In this document: positions 1 to 12,022 of the stretch, one piece after another
How the letters are laid out: the number at the start of each line of letters is the position of its first letter
Position numbering within the stretch: the stretch's first letter is position 1
Source of the DNA: Ricinus communis
Lineage: Eukaryota; Streptophyta; Magnoliopsida; Malpighiales; Euphorbiaceae
Assembly: GCF_019578655.1 (NCBI RefSeq)
Contig: NC_063257.1
Location: 21,328,001 to 21,392,000, forward strand
Reading direction: 5' to 3'
Length of the DNA: 64,000 nt
Translations under genes and position numbers: made by a program
Notes under the pieces: generated by a model
Told to the model about the DNA's origin: nothing
Databases searched by the model: none
The model's input: the letters and a program-made list of their open reading frames with translations, nothing else

Positions 1-401
1 ATAGGTTTACAAGATTCTTTGATTTAATAGTTCCTTAATCTTGATGTAAGCGAATGAGTTTGAGAAGAGATTTCTTTTCCTCCTCTTAGGAATTAGGGGT
101 CTAATCACTTGAGAAAGGTTTTTTATCTAATTTTGGGGAATGCTAATTCTACTTTTGGGTTTGATTTAATTTCTATTTCATGAAGTATTTAACTTATTAA
201 AGGGATTCATTACCTGAATAGACTTTGTCTTTGATAAATATACCAATTATTTTAATTCTTATTTTTAATATTAGTTTACTTTTAAATTTCATTCTACAAA
301 ATAGTATTCATAGTTAGTCCCTAATGGAACATTACTCTTATTCATCACTTTATTACTTGATATGATCAGTGCACTTTGTTGTGTGCGTATAGCGCGCATC
401 A
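1..401 (+). repeat. 3' portion of the Athila-type 5' LTR
   Basis: This AT-rich non-coding stretch ends in GCGCATCA at about 394-401, six bases before the primer binding site. The minus-strand end of the solo LTR at 37397-38851 has the same terminal wording (ACGCATCA), which supports both calls. The LTR start is outside the window. Confidence 0.55.
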
Positions 402-407
402 AGTTCT

Positions 408-426
408 TAGCACCGTTGTCGCAGAG
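408..426 (+). other. Primer binding site, tRNA-Asp type, mutated
   Basis: The sequence TAGCACCGTTGTCGCAGAG matches the usual Athila PBS TGGCGCCGTTGCCGGGGA, the complement of the plant tRNA-Asp 3' end, with several transition-type changes. Its place just after the LTR end and before gag fits. Confidence 0.6.
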
Positions 427-779
427 CATGTGATATTATTAGTAATTCAAAAGCTAGTGATTTAGTATTTTATTTTTATTTGATTATTTTTGTTATGTTT
501 ATGTTTTCTTCAAGTACTTAAATCTATTTGTGCATGACCTGAGCTAGTTCAACGAAATTATTCACTTACAAACCAAAGTTGGAATGAACTTTAAGGAAGA
601 AGTAAAGAGAAGAAAGAGAATAAGCTTTAGCCAAAACAGTGCCAGAGTTACAAAATCAGAATCAGGAAGATCGGGAGGAACCAAACCAAGAAGCGGAATA
701 GTTAAGAATGGCAACTCCACCTAGGGAAAGGACCATGTAAGAGTATGCATGCCAATACTAAATGGGGCTACTTTGAATA

Positions 780-2110
780 TTGTTAAACCAAATGTGCAAC
801 AAGTAACTTTGAGATCAAGCCCAACATTATTCAAATAGTGCAAAATAATTGCATGTTTGATGGTTTGCTAAATAAGGACCCAAACACTTATTTGGATGAT
901 TTTCTTGGGATTTGTGATACTTACAAGATTAATGGGGTATCAGATGATGCTATTAGATTGAGGCTATTCCTATTCTCATTGATAGATAAGCTGAAGAAGT
1001 GCTTGAAGTCATTTCCAGCTAAAGACATTTACAACTTGGAATCAACTAACTAAGAAATTTTCAGAAAGATACTTTCCACTTTCTAAGATGGCCAAGTTGA
1101 GAAATTATATAGTAGGGCTTCTTTAGTAGGAGAATGAAACTTTGTATGATTGCTGGGAACATTTCAAAATTTACTGAGGAGCTAACCACATCGTAGTTTA
1201 CCTTTAAGGCTGCAAATTCGTACATTCTTTAATGGACTGAATTATGTAAGTAAATAGTTTATTAATGCTACAACAGGTAGATAATTAAATAATAAGACTT
1301 CAGAGCAAGCTATGGATCTTATTGAGGATATGGCAATCACAAAGTATCAATAGCAAAATCCTAGAGAGCAGGTTTGAGTCAAAAGTGTCGTGATCGATGC
1401 AATCAACCCCATGGTAGCTGTAAATGCACAGTTAGAGGCCATGAGCAAGACGATGGATGCTTTGACTATGTCTTTATCTGGAAGACATGCATAAGTTATT
1501 ACTTATAATTGGTGCAGGGATGGTCATCAAAGTCAAGATTGCTAAAATGATAATACTTTTGCTAAGCTCGAGCAAGTTGTTTATGTAGGAAATGCCCCTA
1601 GGCAGCAGAACAACCCCTACAACAATACTTATAATCTAGGATGGAGAAATCATCTGAATTTCTCCTGGAAAAATCAGAATCAGCAGAGAACTCCACCACT
1701 AGGATTTCAGCAGCAAAACAACAGCAGGCTCCTCCTAGAAGGAGTAACTTAGAGGAGATGATGGAGAAGTTCATCTCACCTTCCAAGCCTTGGATTCAAT
1801 CTACAAAAACTGCTCTTAAGATCCAGCAAGCTTCGATTCATAATTTAAAGAGTCAAGTGGGGCAAATTGCAAAACTCTTAAGTGAAAGGCCCTAAAAAGG
1901 TTGCCAAGTAACACAGAAGCCAATCCTAAGAAGCAGCTTAAGGTTATCATATTGAGTAATGGTAAGGAATTGGGAACTAAGGTGAATGAAGCAGAAGGGC
2001 GAAAAGGCGAGAAAGTATAAGCAATATTAAAGCCAACTTCTATGGTGAATGAGTATCAACCGAGCGTGCCTTTTCCAGCCCGTCTTCAAAAAAACAAAAT
2101 AGATACACAA
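780..2110 (+). pseudogene. Athila-type gag remnant
   Basis: Gag is the capsid/nucleocapsid polyprotein that packages the element RNA. A 71-residue open piece at 838-1053 carries the conserved capsid wording (FDGLLNKDPNTYLDDFLGIC, then SDDAIRLRLF). Further conserved words appear in other frames: a worn CCHC zinc knuckle near 1510-1545 (C-R-D-G-H-Q-S-Q-D-C) and an asparagine-rich stretch near 1600-1720 that reads NPYNNTYNLGWRNH in Athila style. Stops and frameshifts separate the pieces. Open frames at 1641-1895 belong to the C-terminal part of the same gag. Between 2110 and 2330 only weak gag/linker similarity is left. Confidence 0.7.
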
Positions 2111-2334
2111 TTTGGTAAGTTTCTTGAAATTTTTAAATAATTGCATATTAATATAACTTTTATGGAAGCTTTATCATAGATGTCCAAGTATACTAAGTTC
2201 TTAAAGGAACTCCTCTTTAATAAAAAGGAAACTTAAGGAAGTTTCAATGGTGCAACTGTTAGAGAAGAGCTCGGAAATCATCTAGAGGAGATTACCAAAG
2301 AAGCTAAGACTTAGAAAGTTTCATTATTCCTTAT

Positions 2335-2721
2335 TGTATTGGTAATTTAAATATTGATAATGCATTGGCTGACTTGGGGGCTAGCATTAGTGTTATGCCT
2401 TATAATTTGTTTAAGAAACTAGGACTTGGAGAACCTAAGCAAACACTTATGAGCATTCAATTAGCTGATAAATCTATTGTATATCCTAAGGATATCATTG
2501 AGGATGTGTTAGTTAAGGTTCAAGAGTTTGTATTTCCTATAGATTTTGTAATTATGGATATAGATGAAACTGTTGATGTTTTCCTTATTCTAGGAAGATC
2601 CTTTCTTACTACCACTAGAGCCATCATTGATATGCATGATGGTAAGCTTATTCTTAGGGTAGGGAAAGAGCAAGTGACTTTTCAGATTCCTAATACTATG
2701 AAACATCTACTTATACTTTGA
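2335..2721 (+). pseudogene. Athila-type aspartic protease fragment
   Basis: This retropepsin would cleave the Gag-Pol polyprotein. The open frame reads ADLGASISVMPYNLFKKLGL at its N-terminus; Athila proteases naturally have DLGAS where other gypsy elements have DSGA. A downstream hydrophobic motif, FLILGRSFLTTTRAIID, is the second conserved protease block. It is the longest intact domain of this element (118 residues), but it has no usable start and is cut off from gag and RT by stops. Confidence 0.75.
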
Positions 2722-3029
2722 TGACATGGACTTTAGTGATGATAAGATTGAACATGAAACTGTTAATTTTATTTCATCTATTATTACTAAAGACCTCTTG
2801 AATTGTGTTTGGTACAAGAGCAAGAAAAATGTGAAATGGAAGATGACTTAGAGCAACTAGCTTATCTTGAGGAAGGGGGCATTCGAGTCTATTGAGATAC
2901 CAAAAGAAAAGAGGATGAGACTATCCATTGAGGACCCACCTACTTTGGAGCTTAAGCAGCTCCCAGCTTATTTCAATATGCATTCTTAATGGAGGGATCC
3001 AAGCTACCAATAATAGTTTCTGAATTACT

Positions 3030-4440
3030 AGAGGAGCAAAAAGTTAAGCTATTGGAAGTGTTGAGGAGGCGATAGAGGGGAATAGCATGGAAAATTGTAA
3101 ATACTTAAGGAATAAGCCCTTCCCTATGGAAGAAGAATTCAAGACTGTGGTGCAGCCCAAAAGGCGTTTAAACCCCAACATGAAAGAGGTAGTAAAGAAG
3201 GAAGTGATCAAGCTTCTTGATGCAGAGATATTTTATCCCATTTCAAACACTTCTTGGGTAAGCCCAGTATAAGTAGTGCCTAAGAAAGGAGACATGATGG
3301 TCGTAGTAAATGAAAATTATGAGCTTATTCCAATAAGGATAGTAACAAGTTGGAGAGTTTTTATTAACTATAGAAAGTTGAATGATGCCACTAGAAAATA
3401 TCATCTCCTATTGCATTTTATTGGTCAGGTGTTAAAAAGATTATTAGGGCACAAATGTTACTATTTCTTAAATGGTATGTCAGGGTACTTTTAGATTTCA
3501 ATAGTCCTTGAAGATCAGGAGAAAACTACTTTCACATGCTTCTCTAGGACCTTTGCCTATAGAAGAATATGCCATTTGGTTTGTGTAATCCGCCCGCCAC
3601 TTCTCAGAGATGCATAATGGCTATATACGATGATTTGGTATAGGATATTATAGAAGTCTTCATGGATTAGGTTTGAGGAGACCAATCTGGTTTTGAATTG
3701 GGAGAAGTGCTATTTTATGGTATAAGAGGGTATTTTCTTAGGCCATAAGACCTCAAGTAAGGGAATTAAAGTGGATAAAGCAAAGATTGAGACTATTTAG
3801 AAATTGCCACCTCCATCATCTGAAAAATCTATTAGGAGTTTTCTTGGACATGCGGGGTTTTACAATAGATTCATTAAAGACTTCTCTAAAATAGCTAGAC
3901 CCTTACTAGGCTTTTAAAGAAGGATGTCAACTTTATGTTTGATGAAGAGTGTATGGAAGCCTTTTTCTCTCTAAAAGCCAAGCCTGTCAATGCCCCAATA
4001 TAGGTAGCACCAGATGGAGTCTACCATTTGAGCTAATGTGCGATACGAGTGACTTTGCACTTGGAGCCGTTCTTGGTCAAAGCAAGGAAAAGCACTTTCA
4101 ACCTATCTATTATGCAAGTAAAACAATTACTGAAGCGCAAGTAAACTATATTACTACTGAAAAGGAATTGCTTGCGGTTATTTTTGCTTTGGACAAGTTT
4201 TGATCATACTTGATCCTGTCAAAAGTGATTGTGTATACTGACCATTCGGCATTAAGGTATTTATTCTCTAAAACTGATGCAAAACTAAGATAAATAAGAT
4301 GGTTTTCACTTTTACAGGAATTTCACTTGGAGATACAAGACAAGAGAGGAGCAGAAAACTTGGCAGCTAACCATTTATCACAGTTTGAGAACCCTCATTT
4401 AGAAAAGCTACATGAAAAGGATATCAATAATCATTTTTCG
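3030..4440 (+). pseudogene. Athila-type reverse transcriptase and RNase H remnant
   Basis: The RT N-terminus is at 3087-3272 (basic NPNMKEVVKKEVIKLLDAEI, then YPISNTSWVSPV). Fingers and palm pieces follow at 3276-3494. The region around 3530-3680 has lost its frame, and the catalytic block is deleted: VFMD at about 3659-3670 runs straight into the downstream CEETNLVLNWEKC region. The connection (GHAGFYNRFIKDFSKIARP, about 3847-3905) and RNase H (CDTSDFALGAVLGQ, about 4039-4080) are readable up to about 4430. No active enzyme is possible. The ORFs at 3949-4203 and 3276-3494 are parts of this domain. Confidence 0.75.
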
Positions 4441-4559
4441 GATGAGTAGTTGTATGCTATAGTAAGTTTGGTAAGTAATTCATATCTTTCTATTTCATGG
4501 TATGGTAACTTTGTAAATTATCTCGTTACAAGAGAACTTCCAAAAGATTATTCTTATCA

Positions 4560-5770
4560 ACAAAAGTAGAAATTCTTTATTGATTTAAAAAATTACTTTT
4601 GGAAAGATCCTTTTCTATTTAAAATATATGCTGACAGGATAATAAGGAGGTGTGTGGCATGGTTATGTGTATTCTTGGTCATTGTTATAGCGGACCAGCT
4701 AGAGGACATTATGGAGCAAGTAGAATAACTCAAAAAGTCCTAGAATTAAGAATTTATTGGCCAACTCTATCCAAGGATAGCCAATCATTTGTGCAAAATT
4801 ATGATCGTTGCCAACGTACAGGTAACATTTCATCTCACGATGAGATGCCCAATAAGGTATAGTTGAATGTGAAATTTTTAATGTTTGGGGCATTAACAGT
4901 ATGGGAACATTTCCTACTTCTTTAAAGACATCTTAGTGGTTGTTGATTATGTTTATAAATGGGTTGAGGCACAAGCTTTGCCTCAAAATGATGTTAGAAT
5001 AGTAGTAAAATTCTTGAGAAAGATTTTCTACAAATTTGGCATCCCTAAGACTATTATTAGTGATAGAGATACACACTTTTGTAATGTGCAGCTAGAGAAA
5101 GTGTTAAGAAGAGTTATCATTATGCATAAATTTGCCACCTCCTATCGCCCTCAAACTAGTGGCCAAGTAGAAAACACGAATAGAGAGCTCAAGAGAATTC
5201 TTGAGAAGACTATAGAGCAATCTAGGAAGGGTTGATCTATGAAACTTGATGATGCCATATGGGCTAGTAAGACTGCTTTTAAAACAGCCCTAAGCACCAC
5301 TCCTTATGGATTAGTGTATGGAATATCTTATCATTTGTCTATTGAGATTGAGCATAAAGATTTTTAGGCTATTAAATAGGTTAACCTTGATCTAGCTAAT
5401 GCATGTTTGAAATGGAAATTATAAGTTAATGAGCTAGGTGAATGGAGGCTACATATGTATAAGAATGTCCGTCTAACCAAGGAATGCACAAAGAGATGAC
5501 ATGATTCTCGAATTAAGCCAAGAAGGGAGTTTCAAGCTGGAGATAAGGTACTTCTATTCAATTCGCGACTTTGGCTATTTCCAGGTAAGTTAAAATCACA
5601 TTGGTCAGGTTAATTTACGGTTAAACAAGGTTTTCCATATGGAACAATTGAGTTAATGCATCCTGAAAAATGTGAATTTACAGTTAATGGCCATAGATTG
5701 AAAATATATCTTGGAGGAAAATTTGATTCGGGAATAGAAGTTTTACAACTTCTCGAGTCAACATGAGAAA
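4560..5770 (+). pseudogene. Athila-type integrase remnant
   Basis: The zinc-binding N-terminal part ([20 protein letters not shown], then C-x2-C as CDRCQ with one residue changed) is at about 4690-4860. The catalytic core is at about 4930-5235, with VVDYVYKWVEA, FGIPKTIISDRDTHF and a Q-T-S-G-Q-V-E-N-T-N-R-E stretch that holds the third acidic residue of the DDE triad. The C-terminal part (KTAFKTALSTTPYGLVYG onward) continues with stops to about 5765. Frameshifts and amber stops prevent function. The ORF on the opposite strand at 4699-4893 is only a shadow of this domain. Confidence 0.75.
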
Positions 5771-5820
5771 ATACCTAGATGTCTAGCTAAGATGACATTA
5801 AAGAAGCACTTGGTAAGAGG

Positions 5821-6200
5821 CAACCTAGTTTTTAGTTTCATGTTTATTTATTTTATTTTTATATTATGTTCATTTTTATTATTAGTTAATTATGTCTTTG
5901 TTAGGAAATTTTTGTTTAGTTCAATTATCATAGGTTTGAGCTCATCCTAGTTTTACTTGGATCCTATAAGGATATTAGTGCTTTAGTTAGTTAGAAATAA
6001 ACTAGTAGTTGTATTTTAATAACTTTTCATTTTCCTTTTTCTTTTAAGACTAGTAGTTTAGTTTTATTAAGATGACTAGAATCCTAATATTATTATAATA
6101 GACCTTTCAATTTCAATAAGGATAATAACTCTTGAAATTTGCTCTACAAACAGAACCCTCTCCATTTCCTTTAAATTTTACATTCTTCATACTTTTGTCA
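5821..6200. other. Gap between Athila remnant and LINE, no gene seen
   Basis: This AT-rich sequence probably includes the rest of the Athila 3' region. The word ACTAGTAGTT occurs twice (about 6001 and 6048) within similar 25-base surroundings, a small local duplication. I see no coding signal. Confidence 0.4.
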
Positions 6201-6205
6201 AAACT

Positions 6206-7480
6206 TTGAGCTCTAGAGATACTCATGTGTATGATGTTCCTTTCTCTCCATGTCCATCACCACCTAGAGCTAAGCATAGGCCGAAATCACCATCCCCACG
6301 TTGTAAAAGATCACCCACACCATATCCAACTAAATTTGGAAAGAGTGACTTTTGCAAACCCTGTGCATCATCTCCTAAAGTCATGGGCCATATAACGAAG
6401 GATTGTAAGATTAAAGAAAAAGATGATAGAAACAACTTTGGAAGAGTCCAGGGTCTTCAAATCCCTTTGGCCTACTGAGATGGTATGTGTAGGCTTAAAC
6501 AATGGAACCTTTGGTCACTCAAGTTCACAAAATCAACTAGTAATACCGAAAGGAAACCCTTAACTCCTGCGAAACCTAGTTCCTTGATGTCTAGGGTGAG
6601 TAACAATCACACGCTCCTTGATAAAGGGAAAAGACCTATTACCCCTTCTTCTAACAATAGTAAGAATAATAGCTTCTATCAAGGCACTATTTCATTTTTC
6701 GAAAAAGGTATAGCTTCTAATCTTTCACTTCTCCTGGTTTGTGGAATATCCTTCATGATTGTCAATGTCCCTACACTTTTTTCAATCTCCAAAACCCCTT
6801 TTTTCTGGTAAGGCACTAGGCTAGTAGGTCCACTTGGAAACTTGTTGCTAAGCCTAGAGTCTCCATTAACCAGGCCCTCCCTATCATCAACCAACCTCTA
6901 TCACCCCAATGTCCTTATAACTAGGTTTTTAGCACTATAAATAATGTCCAAAGTCTAGAATTCCTTCCTTCCCTCTCAGACCACCTTTACCCAGATTTCT
7001 CAAGTTTCATTGATAACCTCCTCAGCTTAAATGATGATCCCCTAATTAGTAATATATTGGACATCCTAACCCTCAAATTCTTCTTGATCTTATTAATCCT
7101 GAGCTGCAAGCTAAATATAAGACTATTAGCCGTATGGAATTATTGTCCTTTGATCAACCGGTTGAGGTGGTAAAAGATCTTTTATCAAATAACCAAAACT
7201 TCTCCAATGATCGAACTAATATTTAGAAGTTGCTCTCTAATGCCCCAATACCTTGTAAAAGTACTCCTAAGGTGATATTGAATGAAAGGAATGTCAAGGA
7301 CCTAAAGAACAACTAGGTGGAACCCCGAAGTCCTAAAATTAGGAAATGGAAGAAGCAAGCAAGAACCATCATGGCTATAACTTCATAAGGTAATGCAGAT
7401 TATGTGAACACTAGTAAGGATGGGAAGAGAGAAAGAGAAAAAGAGTTGGATCAAGAGTCCAATAGAAGTAGTGCCAAAAA
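6206..7480 (+). pseudogene. LINE ORF1 remnant
   Basis: In plant L1 elements ORF1 makes an RNA-binding protein. The stretch 6206-6478 is proline/serine/arginine-rich at its start and has a broken zinc-knuckle tail (C-x2-C, then G-H-x4-C as MGHITKDCK). A second open piece at 6485-6811 continues the serine/lysine-rich ORF1-like sequence. Stops follow throughout up to the endonuclease. The assignment rests mainly on position before the endonuclease and on the GHxxxxC motif. Confidence 0.5.
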
Positions 7481-7551
7481 AATCTTTAAGCAATATGTGG
7501 TAGAGATAGCTAGCCCAAAATGGGCCCAAATTGATAAAGAAGCTATGTTCA

Positions 7552-8500
7552 TGGAATTGTCAGGGTAAGGGGAACCCATCATCTCAAAGGGTTTTGTGCT
7601 ACCTATTCTTTAGATGGTATTTTTCTAATGGAAACTAAGAATGTATCTAAGAAAGTGAAGAAAATTTTGAAAGTATGTGGTTTTAGTAATATTATCACTA
7701 GTGACCTCGTAGGAAGAGCAAATGGTATCACCTTAGGTAAGAGAATTTTGTATGACCGGCACTTTATCAGATATCTATAATAATATGCTCCATGTGGCTT
7801 TTTCTATTATTTTTATTCTTATAACCTCAAGGAAAGAACAACAACTTAAGAGTGTTAAATCTTGGTTCTATAATCTAAATTCTCCTATGTTAATAGCTAG
7901 TGATCTTAATGGTATTATGTGTTCTTTAGACAAGTTGGGTGGTAGTAGCCACGGTAGAAGGAAAATTCAAGAACTACAGAACTTCACATCCGAATTAAAA
8001 GTCTTCATCTTAGGATTGTCTATCAATTCACCTGGAATAATAGAAGGTCGGGGCATGATAACATTTAAATGAGATTGGATAGATTTTCGGATCTAGTAAC
8101 TGGATCTCTGCCTTCCTTCTTTACTATGTTTTACCCTTGGATGAGCTAAGGTCGGATCATAGACCTATCCTTCTCTCTACTGAAGTCAACATTGATAAAC
8201 CTAAAAAGCAATTTTCATATGATCTTGGGTGATCTAGTAATCTTTAGGTTAGAGAAATCGTTTTAAAAGCTTAAAGTCATGGTTTTAGGGGCTCTCCTAT
8301 GTTCTCCTTTCATACAACAAGTAAAATTGTAGGCATGATCTAGTCAAGTGGAAAAGAAATAACTTTTCTAACAGTCAGAATGAGATAATCAAGATTAAGT
8401 AAGAGCTCTATGATATTAAAAGTTCTGGCTCCCTATGGGATAGGGATGAAATTCGCAAATTAGAAACATAGCTTGACCTGGAAGTTAATAAAGAAGAGAT
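7552..8500 (+). pseudogene. LINE endonuclease domain remnant
   Basis: This AP-like endonuclease would nick the target DNA to prime reverse transcription. The N-terminal signature W-N-C-Q-G-K-G-N-P begins at 7552. F-L-M-E-T-K follows near 7620 (the conserved metal-binding Glu is in METK), and a later block reads L-I-A-S-D-L-N-G-I near 7890 (family: GDFN). Frame changes lie between the blocks. From about 8080 the frame passes into the linker to RT. Confidence 0.7.
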
Positions 8501-8769
8501 CTTTTAGGCATAGAACTCTAGAGTTAATTGGCTGCAACTTGGGGATAAAAACACTAAGTTCTTCCATTCCAAAATGCAACAACATGGACAAAGGAACAAT
8601 ATTTGTGGACTGGAAGATGAAAATGGTGTTTGATGCACAAAGGCTCCTGGTATTGTTAGGATTGCAGAAAGGTATTTTTATGATATCTACACCTCTTCTA
8701 ATCCTTGTGACTTTGCTTCTGGTACTAATGAAATAGATAAGAAGGTTTCAAATAACATGAATGATGAAT

Positions 8770-10060
8770 TGATCAAGCCTTTTTTTGGATGAGGAAACCT
8801 ATTGTGTTGTTTTTTCTGTCCATCCAATAAAAGCACCTGGAAGTGATGGACTAACTGGCAAGTTTCTCATGACCATTGGGATATCCTTAAACCCAAAATT
8901 ACTAACTGTGTCTCCTACCAAACTGGTCACCTCCTTAAAAGCCTTAACCTCACAATTTTAATGCTCATCCCAAAAAACTGTAATCCTAAATCTATGAAAT
9001 ACCTAAGACTGATAGGACTCTATAATTTCACTTATAAAATTATCTCCAAATACTCACCCATCATTTGCAAAAGATTATTCCCTCCATCATAATTGACTCC
9101 CAAAGTTTTTCTTAAAGAAAGATCCATCTCGGATAACATCCTTCTTGGTCATGGGCTAATCCACCACCTAAAAACTTGCTCATCCAAAGGTCTTTCTGGT
9201 ATGGCTTTCAAAGTAGATATGAGTAAGGCATATGAGCGAGTGGAATGGGGTCTTTTAAAGGAAATACAAAGGGCTCTTGGTTTTCATGAGACTTGGATTC
9301 AATAGATTCACAAATGCATTTCATCTGTGTCCTACTCGATAAAGCTTAATGGTTATGTTCATGGATATATTATACCTTCTAGGGGCATTAGAAAAGGGGA
9401 CCCCCTTTGTCCCCTTACCTTTTTTTGCTATGTGTTAAAGACTTAACCAATCTATGTAGACAAGGAGAGCTTCTAGTAACCTCAGTGGTATTAAGTTGGC
9501 TAGGGGCAGTCCAACCATTTCTTATTTATTCTTTGCAGATGACTCCCTTTATTTTTTCTCCAAAGCTACAATTTAAGATGCCACCTTTCTTCTTGACATG
9601 TTTGAGAAGTATGAGAAAGCTAGTGGACAATCTATCAATCTAGACAAACCAACAATCTTCTTTAGAAAAATACATCCCATCTTATGAGAAAGGAATTATT
9701 TAATCTAGTAAAGGTTAGAAACATTAGGTTCCAGGAAAAATACTTAGGATTCCCCTCTCTTTTATCCAGATCCAAAGTGCTTGCCTTTAAAGAAATTAAA
9801 GACAGAATCATTGGAAGGGTTAAAGGTTGGTTTGAACGATCCTTTCTTCTATAAGGAAGGAAGTACTACTTAAGGCTACCGCAACAACCATCCCTGTATA
9901 TCTAATGCAATGTTTCAAACTTCTTGCTAGCCTCTATCATTCTATCAAAAGAATTCTTGCTAATTATAGAAGGGGAATGAATGCTGATAATCCCAAAAAG
10001 GTCATAATTCATCTTGGGGCTGGTGAAGTATTCTCAAAGATAGGGATAGTATTATGAAGG
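8770..10060 (+). pseudogene. LINE reverse transcriptase domain remnant
   Basis: Conserved RT blocks are readable in shifting frames: K-A-P-G-S-D-G-L near 8833-8856, a palm block with FKVDMSKAYERVEW at about 9207-9250, the A-L-E-K-G-D-P turn near 9390, and the catalytic F-F-A-D-D-S at 9529-9546. After the catalytic block come G-F-P-S-L-L-S-R-S-K words near 9750. Frameshifts and stops separate all of them. The catalytic aspartates themselves are still encoded, but not in any continuous frame. Confidence 0.75.
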
Positions 10061-10429
10061 GATTTAGATGGATTGCTGGTGATGGGAAATAGATTCTTTG
10101 TAAAGACCAAGCTTGGATTCCCAATAAGTACCCTAAACCAGTCATATTCAAGTAAAATTAGGGGAATATGAATGTCGGAGTATGTGATTTCATTGATAAG
10201 GAGAGATTTTCTTGAAAAGCCAATCTTATCATAATAGTATTTGAGAAGGAAGATATAAAGTTCATTCTATCCCTTTACTTGTCTTTGATATCAACAATCA
10301 ACTGATATGGAATTTCACCAATTATGGTATTTATAAAGTTAGTTCAGCCTACCATTTCATTCTCAATACTTCCAAAGACCCCATCTTCTCTCCTAGCTCT
10401 AGTTGTCACAACGAGGTAGTTAAAGGGAA

Positions 10430-11325
10430 CTCCACTATCTGGAAGGGAATATGGAAACTCCAACTCCCTAATAGTTTAGTTTTTTTCTCTAGAAGATGCT
10501 ATCCAATTCTGTTTCTGTTGGGAAAGTATTTATGCAAAGGTGCAATAAGCCCCCTCTTCTGCCCCTCATGTGGCTCCCTAGAGTCGATCGTGCACCTTCT
10601 TCTGACTGTAAAACGGCTAAAATGACTTGGTTTCAATCTTATCTTAGTTTGCCCTCTGATAAAGTCCAAGATTCAAATGCTTGAGAGGTTTGGAAGCATT
10701 TTAATTCAATTCTTTCTGATTCTGATGCAATCACTTCAACTATCTTCATAATGTGGCAACTATGGAAAGCTAGAAATGCCTTGCTCTTGGATAAGATCCT
10801 TAAATCATCTTCTAAAATCACCAAAGCTGCCCAAGTTTATCAATATGAATTTAAAGCCGCCCTCCTTCCTTTATTGGCTCCCTGTTCCAATTCATATTAT
10901 GATCATCATCATATTTACAAGCCCCCTCCTTCGGGATGGATAATAATTAATGTGGATGTTGGTGTAACTTCTAATCGAGGTACTTATGAGATTATTGTAT
11001 GAGATTTCGAGGGCTCTCTCCTAGATTTAAAGCCAAAAAGTATCCCCTTCATGATGATCCTTACTGTCTTGAAAGTTTAGCCTTAAGGGATGCAGTTCTA
11101 TGGGCTCTCTTTAAGGACTGGAATAACATCATTTTTGAAGGCGATTGCAAAGGTGTTATTGATGCTATCAACGGTTTAGCTAGCCCATTCACTTCTGGTG
11201 TTATGATTATCAAGAATATTCTCTAGTCCAACAATGAGATTTTCTCTAAATCCTTCATCTTTACTCAGAGGGGTTGCAATAAAACTGGACACCTTTTAGC
11301 CAATCTTATATTGACTGATTGACAC
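10430..11325 (+). pseudogene. LINE zinc-ribbon and RNase H remnant
   Basis: A zinc-ribbon of the plant LINE type (C-P-S-C-G-S-L-E-S then H-L-L) lies near 10560-10600. An RNase H domain spans about 10920-11323: W-I-I-I-N-V-D at its first strand, F-E-G-D-C-K-G-V-I-D-A-I at the second acidic block, and a final H-L-L-A-N-L word before the stop near 11322. The first catalytic motif, usually DGA, here reads DVG. Open pieces at 10751-11002 and 10999-11226 are parts of the same domain split by one frameshift. Confidence 0.7.
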
Positions 11326-11340
11326 TTAACTGATAATTAT

Positions 11341-12022
11341 GGTTTTCTTGTTTCTTGATTGAAAAACCAACCTTGTATCAACTATCCTAAATTAATGATA
11401 CTCTTTAAAGTAGCGTTTTAATAGATAATTGCAGTATTTTCCTACCTGCCACATGAGCTGTAACCTTTACACTTTGGGATATGGAAAGAGAATACCATCC
11501 TCGTTTGAAGATCAAATAAAATGATGCTCCCAGTTTGCGCTTTGATCGTCATTTTTGTTTTCCGGCTATCTGCTATGTTAGGACATGTCTATAAGTTGTT
11601 GAGATTGGAAAGGTATTTCTACCCACTCTAAACGACACCATTTTGTTAAGGAGGGATGTGTGTGGCAAGGGGTGGAACCGTAATTCGATGTATCCAAATT
11701 AATTTCAATTTCAATATTCATCCATAAGACTTTTATTATACAGTTGATGGTGGATAGTTACACTTTAAACTTTCTCGCACGTGAGAATACAACTTGATCG
11801 CTCAAAGTGTGCTTAGAAGTTAGCAAATACAGTTGGCTACTTACTTTGGTTTTCAAGCCATTTCCAACGTCTCTCTTTGTAAACTCCGCTAACCTACTCA
11901 CTCGGTGGGTGTTATAACAGAGCACACAGCACAAAGATCGCATGCGCACCCTTCTTCACCACCCTCTTATCCTACTCACACCCGTTTCCTCTCGTTCAAG
12001 CTCATCATTATCACCATTGATC
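11341..12022 (+). promoter_or_regulatory. MCAT upstream region with G-box and CT-rich leader
   Basis: No coding sequence is apparent here. A palindromic G-box core CACGTG sits at 11778-11783, 240 bases before the chosen start codon. From about 11945 the sequence is pyrimidine-rich (CTTCTTCACC, CCTCTCGTTC), as is common in plant 5' leaders. I could not place a convincing TATA box. The first part (11341-11700) may still contain LINE 3' sequence. Confidence 0.45.

Larger units (their letters stand above)
1..5820 (+). mobile_element. Decayed Ty3/gypsy retrotransposon, Athila-type
   Basis: An LTR end, a tRNA-Asp-like primer binding site, gag, protease, RT, RNase H and integrase occur in the order expected for Ty3/gypsy. 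The lineage is read from an Athila-style protease (motif DLGAS followed by MPYNLFKKLGLGE), from gag wording such as FDGLLNKDPNTYLDDFL and INGVSDDAIRLRLF, and from the integrase C-terminus that ends in a conserved GHRLKIYLGG stretch. Every domain is interrupted by stops and frameshifts, so nothing can be made from it. Right after the integrase (5770-5820) comes the stretch that in these elements separates pol from the env-like region. No env, polypurine tract or 3' LTR follows, so the element is truncated on its 3' side near 5.8-6.2 kb. The left end lies outside the window. Confidence 0.85.
6200..11340 (+). mobile_element. Decayed L1-type LINE (non-LTR retrotransposon)
   Basis: Domains occur in plant L1 order on the + strand: an ORF1 remnant with a worn zinc knuckle, an AP-type endonuclease starting W-N-C-Q-G-K-G-N-P at 7552, reverse transcriptase with F-F-A-D-D-S at 9529-9546, a zinc-ribbon, and a C-terminal RNase H. 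Frames change often and many stops are present. No poly-A tail or clear target-site duplication was found at the 3' side, so both ends are approximate. It ends about 700 bases upstream of the MCAT start codon and could be mistaken for part of that gene. Confidence 0.8.
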
